Shown: positions 9,820 through 18,900 of the stretch, in pieces
How the letters are laid out: each line of letters begins with the position of its first letter
Numbering within the stretch: the first letter of the stretch is position 1
Origin: Aricia agestis
Lineage: Eukaryota > Arthropoda > Insecta > Lepidoptera > Lycaenidae
Assembly: GCF_905147365.1 (NCBI RefSeq)
Contig: NC_056408.1
Location: 12,028,001-12,092,000, forward strand
Direction: 5' to 3'
Length of the DNA stretch: 64,000 nucleotides
The notes under the pieces: generated by a model
The model's input: the letters and a program-made list of their open reading frames with translations, nothing else
The model's database searches: none
Told to the model about the DNA's origin: nothing
Program-made: the position numbers and the translations under genes

Positions 9820-10910
9820 CTCCCGCCCCCTCCCTATAATGCGTAATTCAAATGCAACCCGAAAATTTCTTTTGATGGAGATAAAGACGAGACGAATGAT
9901 GTTGATGATGATTATTCGACGCCAAGATGATGATTGATGATAGCGATGGCGGGAGTAACGACCTGTTTCTGTACAAGAAGCACCTGACCAGAACGACAAA
10001 CTGTATTGACTTGGGCTTGCCCACTGGACTGGCAAATGAAATTGATAAGAGGGTAGACGTGAATCATGAAAATGGATCAGCTTTATGATCCAGTTTCTTA
10101 AAACTAATCTATTTTTGAAGGGCCTTACTGTATGTTGAGCCCCTTATAAAAGCAATTATACCTACATATAAAAGTCATTATTAGTCAGGTAGTAACTGAA
10201 TACTTTAAAATTTAAACAAATTATAGAGTATCAGAAGGGTCGTAACAAACTTTATCATTATCCTAAGTCCTCATAAGAATTTCAAAGAAAATACAAAGCC
10301 ATTTTAGATAAGATAAGGCACTTTTGGAAGCACATAACTTGACTTTTGGAAAGCATTTTACCAAGTAGGAGCTTATTCGCAATGTTTTGGTGAGTCACTG
10401 CGATGCAAAACGGGGACAAGGAACGTTAAGCCTGAGAAAGAATGCCGGTGATAAGTAGCAGTCGTGACGATCCACTCATGCAGAAACTAACGAAGAATGC
10501 CGCCTAAAAAACTCAATTTACACAAGAAATCTTTGACTGATTCCATTCCTTATACTCAATAAATTAAGATGACTTTAATACGTACGCGAACATAATATTT
10601 ATAGAAAGTATAGTATAACTTCATGTGCAAATAATAATAATCTAAAAAGTACACAAAATCTACTACTAGTTTTCACACACATCTAATAGTTTTAAGATTT
10701 TTTTATCATAATATGCTTGCATAATACGATGATGTTGAATAAGCCACGTTAAAAGTTTTAATAAAAACCAAGGCTGAGAAGAGGATTAAGTTATTTTTAG
10801 ACTTCGCATTCTTTAATCTAAAGTTTTTGTTTGGTAAATCGTATGATTGATATTTGGATGAAAAAAATTACGTGCACATAATGTTTACGACTAAAGATAA
10901 CTAATTTTAT
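9820..10910. other. Intergenic, no gene recognised
   Basis: AT-rich. A GATGATGATTATTCGACG word at 9905 resembles one at 22555, hinting at a small dispersed repeat. No coding or RNA gene was recognised. Confidence 0.55.
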
Positions 10911-10914
10911 ATTG

Positions 10915-11097
10915 TACTAGATTTTGCCCGCAACTCCGATGAGACAAAATTCGTTTATCGCGCGGGAACCGTATATTTTTCCGGGATAAAAAGTATCCTA
11001 TGTCCTTTCCCGGGACTCAAAGTATCTCCATACCGAATTTCAGCAAAATCGGTTCAACAGTTTAGTCGTGAAGAGGTAACAGACAGACAAACACGTG
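10915..11097 (+). repeat. Dispersed repeat, family B
   Basis: It starts TACTAGATTTTGCCCGCAAC and includes GGGATAAAAAGTATCCTATG, TTTCAGCAAAATCGGTTC and GAAGAGGTAACAGACAG. It is 3'-truncated and runs straight into the family-C element, so one has inserted into the other. Confidence 0.75.
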
Positions 11098-11395
11098 GTA
11101 GAGCCATGCTTCGGCGCGAATGGGCCGGCTCGACCGGTGAAATACCACGGGCTCACAGAAAACCGGCGTGAAACAGCGCTTGCGCTGTGTTTCACCGAGT
11201 GAGTGAGTTTACCGGAGGCCCCAATCCCCTACCCTATTCCCTTCCCTACCCTCCCCTATTACCCTATTCCCTCTTAAAAGGCCGGCAACGCACTTGCAGC
11301 TCTTCTGATGCTGCGAGTGTCCATGGGCGACGGAAGTTGTTTACCATCAGGTGACCCGTTTGCTCGTTTGCCCCCTTATTTCATATTAAAAAAAA
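11098..11395 (+). repeat. Family C: 3' end of a non-LTR retroelement
   Basis: It begins GAGCCATGCTTCGGCGCG, contains the hairpin word AACAGCGCTTGCGCTG and CCGGCAACGCACTTGCAGC, and ends GGTGACCCGTTTGCTCG before an A-rich tail. In one frame the latter half reads LKGRQRTCSSSDAA-type protein in related copies, like the C-terminus of the LINE ORF2 fragments at 63380-64000. Other copies are at 13830-14190 (-), 60030-60330 (-) and 37630-37675. Confidence 0.65.
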
Positions 11396-11789
11396 TACAC
11401 ATTCGCATTTATAATATTTGTAAGTTTTCGCATTTATAATACCTACATTCTAAGGGATAAGAATGTCCAAGTTATATTAAACCCGTCTTCCATTTAACCT
11501 GTCTTTGAAAAAATGCAGAGTGCAAAACCCTATAATGGCAAGGCGGTCGGGTAAGTCATGCTCTATCGTTGCTCGGTAAAATTCTTGCTCTTTGCCTTTG
11601 CACTTTAATATTATCATCCATCAGATGAAAATACGAAAAGTAATTTTAGGGTAATCATAGTTGAACTTAGCGAGATTACATTTTTTAGATAAAATGTTTC
11701 ATTCAAAATTACTTAGCAAACGAAGATTTCATGGATTTAAAAAATCGTGACTTAACATCTCGGGGCGACGCTTTATCGCATCTTTATAA

Positions 11790-12020
11790 TAAGTGTAACA
11801 ACTAACAAACCTTTTCCAAACACACTGACACTGGAAATCACACAAAAATCACACTTCACAAACACATCACTGCATCAAATCCGAGGAATGTTGGTTGCGC
11901 GCGCGCACGGGGGCAGAGACCTATAGCGCGGACCGGCGACGGCGGGCGCTGCGACTCGAGTACCGTTGCACGAGGCGAAGGCTTTAACATTACACTCCAC
12001 ACTCCTTTGTGGTACAGACC
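11790..12020 (-). promoter_or_regulatory. Possible promoter / non-coding first exon on minus strand
   Basis: A sharply CpG- and GC-rich block (11890-11970, with GCGCGCGCGCACGGGGGC) borders a segment that, read on the minus strand, resembles lepidopteran 5' UTR composition (TCAGTG- and TGTTTG-rich). The contrast with the AT-rich surroundings is the only evidence. No coding exon to its left was recognised. It may be a distal first exon or simply an undetected repeat. Confidence 0.22.
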
Positions 12021-12059
12021 TTGACTGTTTGATCTCCGAAACGAAAGTGGAATGATAGC

Positions 12060-13480
12060 CTAATTCTGTGAATGGACTTTTGTGTCAGCACTCAGCACAG
12101 ATTTGGATACTTACTTGAAAGGTTGTTGAATGTTGGTGTTATTCTTTTGTTTATTTATATCTTTCTCTAATCTCTACCAAGTAGTGTACCAAAAACTGCG
12201 TTAGGTTTAAAATATTATAGAAAGTAATCACTCTTAAATTAAATATTACAACTACTTAATTATGGCTTAAATTCTGTTATTCTTCTTCTGCTCCGTTTTC
12301 AATTTTTTTTTATAATATTTTAAAACTTAATTTATTTAGTTTTACTTCATTAGTCTTATTGTGAATGAATATGAATCAGATTGTAAAAACAATTTAGCGT
12401 TATGTAAAACTGTGAATAATTATTAATTTTAGAAAGTTTATATTTTGAAATTCAAATTAAGATAATAAATAGTTCATATCCATAAGAAAATATATATTTT
12501 ATTCATTTATTATTGCTGATATATTTTGTTGCTGGAATAAAATTTTTAACACATATTTGTTCAGCAGTATTCCCAAGGTGGAGTAGTGAACATAAAATAG
12601 AGCTAAAGGCAAATATTTTACTTGAAATTTATGTGTACATAACTTATTTTAAAAATAAATTATAAAAGCAAAGCCTTAAAATCCTTATTATTATGTTATG
12701 GACGTTGCTTAGAATACTTTCTAGCTTTTGTTTTACTACTAAGTAGAAGTTGAGATAGAAAATCAAAATTTAGTAAGCATTATTTTTATTATTGCCTTCT
12801 AAGCTTTCTAGTCTTCTAAATGAAGATAGGAAGGACTTATCTTATACTTATTATGTACAAGATAAGTCCCTTAATATCTACATATTATATTGCTATTTTT
12901 AGACTAAAAATAGCAATATAGGTATGGCCATTTTAGACTAAAATTGTTTATTTTTTTTGTACAAAATCATCTTGGCCAAGGGACTTATCTTGTGCATAAT
13001 TAAATAAATTCAGATAAGAGTAATATTTAATAATACTACTCGTACGGAACTATGATAACAACACCAAAATGTTTACGTTGTTTTAATCGTTATTTCTACG
13101 GGCCGCTGATTTTGTAGACAAAACGATTAAATAATTACATAACAGACAACTTACAACCGAGACAGTTACGACGTAACTGTTACAATTATGTTACAAGAAA
13201 TTACTCACTTTATAGCGAAAGCTAACTTCAATTACTTACATCTTAAAACGTCTTAATAGCCAATTCGACCCCATTAGCTGGTCATATAAAAGGCTGTGAC
13301 TAATTTATCAATGGATAGAAATTGTAAATCTTTTATTAGCTAAAATAGTTTTGAAAATAACGAAAGTTCAGTGTTAATAGGAAGGTATAGTTTCAATATA
13401 AATAAATCATGATAATATTATGACGATCTTGTCTGAAGAATCTGGCCCACTTTTTACTTTATCGCTCAACTTCATAGAAT
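12060..13480. other. AT-rich intergenic with two hairpins
   Basis: No gene was recognised. A perfect 17-bp-arm hairpin lies at 12886-12920 (TTGCTATTTTTAG and its complement). The word GGGACTTATCTTGT and its inverse occur at 12845-12870 and 12978-12998, suggesting a small inverted-repeat element around 12835-13000. Confidence 0.5.
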
Positions 13481-13482
13481 CG

Positions 13483-13597
13483 CCGATCAAAATGTATGGA
13501 ATTGACATAAGCGTTCGATAATAATAAATTAATAATATTATGAAGTCGACGTTCAACTCGTGTAATGTCAATTTCATACATTAATTTGATCGGCGTT
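13483..13597. repeat. Short inverted-repeat element
   Basis: GCCGATCAAAATGTATGGAA at the left and its near-complement, ending TTTGATCGGCG, at the right enclose about 50 bp. This has the form of a small MITE. No clear target duplication was seen. Confidence 0.5.
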
Positions 13598-13804
13598 TGT
13601 CTTGGGCAGTATTGGCTAGGCGCTCAGGTCTTATTGAAAACATAATAACAAGCAGAACCATAGCAATCTCTCTTACTAATAAAAATACACAGCAAAAATA
13701 ACTATACAAGTTCTACTTGGCTTTGTCGGATACATAGGAATTAGGAAACGTCAAATGACAGAAAAAGATGGCGAACTTTGAATAGCTATACGCTGTGTAA
13801 ATAT

Positions 13805-14190
13805 TTTTTTTACTTATATATTTTTTTTAATAAGATAATGGGGCAAACGAGTAAACGGGCCAACTGATGGTAAGCAACTTCCGTCGCCCATGGACACTCG
13901 CAGCATCAGAAGAGCTGCAGGTACGTTGCCGGCCTTTTAAGAGGGAATAGGGAAGGGTAGGGATGGGAAGGGAAGGGAAGTGAATAGGGTAGGGGATTGG
14001 GCCTCCGGTAAACTCACTCACTCGGCGAAACACAGCGCAAGCGCTGTTTCACGCCGGTTTTCTGTGAGAACGTGGTATTTCTCCGGTCGATCCGGCCCAT
14101 TCGTGCCAAAGCATGGCTCTCCCACGTATCAAAATTAGGAGGCAAACGGGCGTACGGATCACCTGATGAAAAGCAACTACCGTCGCCCGC
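13805..14190 (-). repeat. Family C retroelement 3' end (minus)
   Basis: Read on the minus strand it carries the same order of words as 11098-11395 and ends in an A-rich tail at its left side. The frame ending near 13827 reads LKGRQRTCSSSDAA then VHGRRK, resembling the C-terminus of LINE ORF2. A second scrap of the same family overlaps at 14105-14190. Confidence 0.65.
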
Positions 14191-14194
14191 GGAT

Positions 14195-14690
14195 GTACTA
14201 TCTATATTATATCGTCTTGCTATTTCCAATATGAAATAAAAGAGAGCGATAATAATTCTATTACATGCCTCTCGCTGAAGCTAAAAATAGCATCAAAATT
14301 ACGTTAAAGAAAATATAAAATTTGTAATATCAATAAAGCTTTACTGTTATGTGGCGTCGGTGTAGAACAGCGCCATTATAGAAAAGCAAACGCTGTGTAT
14401 ATTACAGGTGTGTTTGTGCTAAAGTGGCGTCATGCTCAAATAGAAGACATGAGTGGATGAAGGTGGATGAAATGAGTAATTTACAATTTGAAAACTGTAG
14501 TTTTTTGCATAAATGGATGCTTTAACACCGGGTAAATGATTTGAAATTAAAAAAAAAATTATATCCTCGAAAATTACTTTTAAAATAGACAATGTGTAAC
14601 TTGGTTAAAGAAATATAAAAAATATGTATAATTTTTTATTCCTCATAATATAACACGGCCTATCTTTAAATATAAACTCTGATTCCCCTC
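14195..14690. other. Intergenic, no feature recognised
   Basis: AT-rich. Short ORFs only. Nothing supported. Confidence 0.55.
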
Positions 14691-14694
14691 TCTC

Positions 14695-14890
14695 TAGCTC
14701 TTACGGTTCTTGAGATACAGCCTGGAGACAGACAGACGACAGACGGACAGACAACGAAGTCTCAGTAATAGGGTGGGATCCTATTACTGAGACTTCCGTC
14801 CGTCTGTCTGTCTCCAGGCAGTTTTACCCTTTGGGTACGGAGCCCTAAAAATGAGTAATTACTCCGGTACGGTAGGGTTCCGTACCCAAA
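14695..14890. repeat. Family A copies in head-to-head inversion
   Basis: A minus-oriented copy (CCTGGAGACAGACAG, then CGAAGTCTCAGTAATAGG) meets a plus-oriented copy (CCTATTACTGAGACTTC, then CTGTCTCCAGGC). The join makes a hairpin with 17-bp arms around GTGGGAT. The right end closes with GGGTACGGAGCCC. Confidence 0.7.
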
Positions 14891-15190
14891 GTGTTGTAAA
14901 ATGTTAGTTACCCACTTCATCCACTCATATCTTCTATTATAAAGCAAGTAGGTATTACGTTTAATTTAAAATGAAACTAAACCCTTTTTATTATGTATGT
15001 ACTATGTACCTTGTAGTTTTTGTAACTAACAAAAATCGTGAAAATAAGTAACTATAATAATAATATTTATTATAAAAAAAGTTTGCAGAAAAAAAAATCA
15101 ACAATGGAGCGCGTTGATGTCTTTTATTTAAATCGATAAGTGCAGCGTACTGCGTTAGATTATGTTTAGATTTATTATCACTGCATAAAT
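14891..15190. other. Intergenic, no feature recognised
   Basis: AT-rich spacer between family A and family D repeats. No supported feature. Confidence 0.5.
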
Positions 15191-15192
15191 AA

Positions 15193-15340
15193 ACTAGCTG
15201 TCCCGGTGAACTTCGTGTCACTTTAAAACCTTCCCTGGACTTATACGAATATTTTAAGACTAAAATTAGCCCAATCCGTTCAGCCGTTTTCAAGTTTTAG
15301 CGTTACTATCATAATTGAAAATCCATTTTTATACATATAG
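15193..15340 (+). repeat. Dispersed repeat, family D
   Basis: It begins CTAGCTGTCCCGGTGAAC and continues TTCGTGTCAC, CCTTCCCTGGAC and CCAATCCGTTCAGCCG. Two further tandem copies occur at 50775-50930 and 50931-51075 inside a JAZF1 intron. Confidence 0.75.
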
Positions 15341-15346
15341 ATTACT

Positions 15347-16340
15347 AGCTGTTGCCCGCGACTTCGTCCGCGTGGACTTCAGTTTATAGCGCGCGGTGTC
15401 AATAAAATTGGTGTTAAAAGCTTTTTAAAACCCTGGTACCCCTTAAATCAAAATACCCAAACAGCCGTGTAGTGTGCACTGTGCACATAATATGATTTTT
15501 TTTTAATTAAACTTTTTTATACCTTTTAAAGCTTATTTAGCGGTACACAACTTAGCTGCATAATGCATTACACAACTTTAGCTTTGCCCAATAGCCAATA
15601 CCCATAGGCCATAAACTATTTAGTATTTATTATTGGTAGACTGTTGTTTCTGATTTCTATGGTGGTACGTGAGTTATTTAATAACATGTACAACAATCGA
15701 AAGAATCGAAATATACAACTTATAAACTCAACATGGTACCACCTCTTATAGAAATACATATGAGCAAGCGATAGCGCGATCTAGGCGACTCTTGGCGCCA
15801 TCTGTTCCAGTTTTTGGAACTAACTTAATTTGAACAAATTTACGCATAAACACCCCCTTACAACCCCTTATCCAGTAAGAAGTAGCCTATGTCCTTTCTC
15901 AGGCTTTAGACTATCTGTGTACAAAATTTCATTACAATCGGTTCAGTAGTTTTGGCGCTGTTATTTTTGAATTTGATATCTAATCTAAGTTGGTAGGTGA
16001 GTTCTTAGTTAATAACGTGTATAACAATCAAAAGAATCGAAAAACCATGCTTAACATGGTACCACCTCTTATAGAAATACGCATGAGCAAGCAATAGCGC
16101 GATCTAGGGGACTCTTGGTGCCATCTATTTTGAGTTTTTGGAACTAACTTAATTTGACCAAATTTACGCATTTTCACCCCCTTACAACCCCCTTTTCCAG
16201 TTAAAAAGTAGCCTATGTCTTTTCTCAGGCTATAGACTATCTGTGTACAAAATTTCATTACAATCGGTTCAGTAGTTTTGGCGTGAAAGCGAGACAGACA
16301 GACAGACAGAGATACTTTCGCATTTATAATATTAGTATGG
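15347..16340 (+). repeat. Family E/B composite with internal 328-bp tandem duplication
   Basis: It begins CTAGCTGTTGCCCGCGAC and ends TTATAATATTAGTATGG. The segment near 15662-15975 is repeated at about 15990-16290 with a step of about 328 bp. Shared landmarks include ATGGTACCACCTCTTATAG, AAGCGATAGCGCGATCTAG and AAAATTTCATTACAATCGG. A minus-strand relative of the left part lies at 30000-30400. It is non-coding and looks like the 3' part of a LINE or a SINE derived from it. Confidence 0.6.
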
Positions 16341-16399
16341 ATAGTATGGATTAGAAATGCAGTAGGAGTTCTACATAAGATAAGATAGATTGATTATTA

Positions 16400-16620
16400 T
16401 TATACCAAGTGATAATATTACTAAACATAATATTCTAACGTATTAAAAACTATAAACAAAAACATACTAACTAATAAGTATGATTAGTTCTATGTTACAA
16501 TAAAGTAAAAAATAAAACGCCATCTGTTGAATCGTATTAGAACTAAAATGTTCATTCCATCGATATATTTCTGGATTTTTTATAATATTATACATAAAAT
16601 ATGTTTAAGATTTTTGAAAT
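16400..16620. other. Short spacer, no feature recognised
   Basis: AT-rich sequence between two repeat blocks. Confidence 0.4.
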
Positions 16621-16624
16621 TTTA

Positions 16625-16726
16625 TTTTAATACACATCCAAGACCCAGGAACATTGAAAACTTTTTGTTCCGCCTGCGGGACTCGAACCCAGGACCCCCG
16701 GGATGAGCGCTGGCCACGCGCAATGC
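16625..16726 (-). repeat. tRNA-derived SINE head (minus)
   Basis: On the minus strand it reads GCGTGGCCAGCGCTCA (box A-like), then GGTTCGAGTCCCGC (box B) and GGCGGAACAAAAAG. The spacing fits an RNA polymerase III promoter of tRNA origin, but the cloverleaf is not complete, so it is a SINE and not a tRNA gene. It sits immediately left of a family-B tail. Confidence 0.55.
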
Positions 16727-16925
16727 GAATTCATTTTCATCGATATTTTCATGGAAATAAGATATTTTCCCACATCAAAATGTAGCCTATGTCCTTTCTC
16801 AGACTCTAGAATAACTGTGTACAAAATTTCATTGCAATCGGTTCAGTAGTTTTGGCGTGAAAGCAAGACAGACAGACAGACAGACAGACAGAGATACTTT
16901 CGCATTTATAATATTAGTATGGATT
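16727..16925 (+). repeat. Dispersed repeat, family B tail
   Basis: It contains GTAGCCTATGTCCTTTCTC, AAAATTTCATTGCAATCGG and a (CAGA)n run. It ends TTATAATATTAGTATGG, like 16250-16340. Confidence 0.7.
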
Positions 16926-17104
16926 ACTTATCACTATTTATTTAAGATTCATTTATTCTATTGTTACACATGCGAAAACTTTTCTTTCTGAATGTCTGTT
17001 ACCTCTTAACGCTTAAATATAGACAGACAGACTTAAATATAAATATAGAATAAGACTTTGATGAAATTTGGTAAAAAATACTATGAGTTCCAAGAAACGA
17101 TTAA

Positions 17105-17170
17105 CCTCATCCTTATGAATGATCTATCCTAGCTTAAAATAGCTAGGCTAGATCATTTATAAGCATGAGG
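17105..17170. other. Imperfect hairpin resembling a miRNA precursor
   Basis: CCTCATCCTTATGAATGATC..CTAGCT folds back on AGCTAGGCTAGATCATT..ATGAGG with a 6-nt loop and scattered mismatches. The stem is about 29 bp long. Size and mismatch pattern suit a pre-miRNA, but the small loop and the surrounding repeat density also suit a decayed MITE. Confidence 0.3.
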
Positions 17171-17383
17171 TAGGATAAAAATCCTGATAACCAATTTTAG
17201 AAACGTTTAAGTAGGTAAAATATTTTTTTTCTAAGTATTAAATACATAATATTTTCGCGATTCTTGCTGTAACCTATTTGTCTAAAGAACCACAAAATAT
17301 AGATGAAGTAAACTGACTTATTCAATCGTATCTAAACAGTTTTCTTTTCCCATCTATCCGGTGTGATAAATGACGTAAGTGAC

Positions 17384-17425
17384 GGCGGAATGGCCGGACT
17401 GGCCGGACAGGCCGGACAGGCGGAC
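17384..17425. repeat. GGCCGGACAG minisatellite
   Basis: Four or so tandem copies of a roughly 10-bp unit (GGCCGGACTG, GGCCGGACAG) in AT-rich surroundings. Confidence 0.7.
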
Positions 17426-17785
17426 ACGGCCGATTTGTTACGCACATCCGTGGACCTGTTTGACTTACATAAACATTTCTAAATATAGGAAAACTTTCAT
17501 AAACCGCCAGTTCTGTACGCTAATGTAGAATATTTTTTAAATGAAAACTTCTTATGCAGCGTTATGCAGATTAGTTAAGATGGGGAAAAAAAATTTAAAC
17601 ACGCGAGTGTCCATTATAATAGGTCTCATTATTATGACTATATTAAGCCCCATTTAAAATTATACTTCTCAGAGAGATCGTTGGTGAGAAAATAACTGTC
17701 TCTTAAATCAATTCCCAAGCGGCACCCGGCTGTCGCATAACAATTGAAAATGATTCCTAGCTAGATCGATTTATCTAAAATCTTC
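17426..17785. other. Intergenic, no feature recognised
   Basis: AT-rich, no supported feature. Confidence 0.5.
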
Positions 17786-17789
17786 GACT

Positions 17790-18395
17790 CGACAGGGACG
17801 AGAGCAGGAGGTGCGACGAGGAGGGCTTCGTTCTGGTGGAGAGGAGGAAGAAGAGGAAGCCCACCGTCCGCAATCACCGCGGCACCGCACCTTATGTGCC
17901 CGGGCTGCGCCTGCGGAGCGAGGTGCCCGCGACGCCGCTCTACATGTCGCGCCTGCACTGATCCATGACGGTCGAAGACGTCGTAAACCACACGAGAAGA
18001 CCACCTACACCTTGAGGGTGGAGCGACTGCACTCTCGCCACAAAGTGAATTTCAGTTCCTTTGTGGTGAGAGTGCCGACTCAAGTTTTATCCATCTTTGA
18101 GGTGGAGGAGTTCTGGCCCGCCGGTGTAGTTTACCGGAGGTTACGGGGGAGGCTCCCGAACGAAGCGCGCATCACGTCGCCGAAAGAGACTTTACGTGAT
18201 AAAGTGTAGTGTGATTATGTGTGTGAATGTGTAAATAATATATATTAGGATAAAATTGTTCGGCGTGCATCTGTTGTCTGATTGCCATAACACAAGTTTT
18301 TACTTAGCATGGGATTAGACGACGTGATGTACGCTACCTAGCTTTTATACTATTGTATATTATTGTATGCTTAATAAAGAATTTGAATTTGCTTT
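17790..18395 (+). pseudogene. Retroelement ORF1-like nucleic-acid-binding domain, broken, with 3' tail
   Basis: One frame (about 17825-17961) reads EGFVLVERRKKRKPTVRN..GTAP, then TPLYMSRLH and a stop. Another frame resumes after a deletion or frameshift and reads LRVERLHSRHKVNFSSFVVR, then FEVEEFWPAGVVYRR and LRGRLPN (about 18010-18150). This pattern (basic start, SRL, FxSFxV, EEFWPxGVxxRR) belongs to an ORF1/gag-like domain common in insect non-LTR elements. The stop at 18209 is followed by a 3' UTR ending in AATAAAGAATTTGAATTTG. The protein is split, so it is dead. Confidence 0.6.
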
Positions 18396-18399
18396 ATTA

Positions 18400-18900
18400 A
18401 GTTATTTTTTTAAATAGAAATTACATCAATCTCTGTTTGGTAGGTTCGTAGATTACCTACACAGATGCTATTAATTTGTGCTAGGGATCTTTTTAAGACG
18501 TACCTACAAATTTGTATCTGACATGTAACTAGCGGTCGTCCGCGGCTCCACCCGCGTGGATGTCGGTTACCGCTGCAAAAAGCCTACTCAGGAAAGACAT
18601 GGTCAGCAAAATGGTTCCCGTCAATTCACACACACCGACACTCATCGACGTAGTCGTCATCCGCAGGCTAGTGTATATTGTCTTTCTGTGGATGTCAAAG
18701 TTGTTGACGATGAAGATGTTTAAATGTAGGTATTTAAAGGGGCGACTAACCGAAAATTGTCGATTTTATAATCAGGCACTGATTGAGATAACATTTTAAA
18801 CTTTCGCGTTGCATTATAATTTAAAAAATTTATCACACTTTACATCACACACATTACATCTAGAATTCCTTCGTAAAAAACGCGCTCAATTGGAAACGTC
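18400..18900. other. Spacer with a family-E-like scrap
   Basis: At 18533 CTAGCGGTCGTCCGCGGC with CCACCCGCGTGG resembles the start of family E. The rest is unassigned. The left boundary of the Penelope-like element is probably near its right end but cannot be fixed. Confidence 0.4.

Noticed and set aside
9721..10035. 104-codon minus-strand ORF with a glycine run
   Set aside because: The glycine run is the poly-C tract read on the other strand; the rest has no similarity.
17761..18004. Overlapping minus-strand ORFs in the GC-rich segment
   Set aside because: They are shadows of the ORF1-like retroelement domain, which is recognisable on the plus strand.
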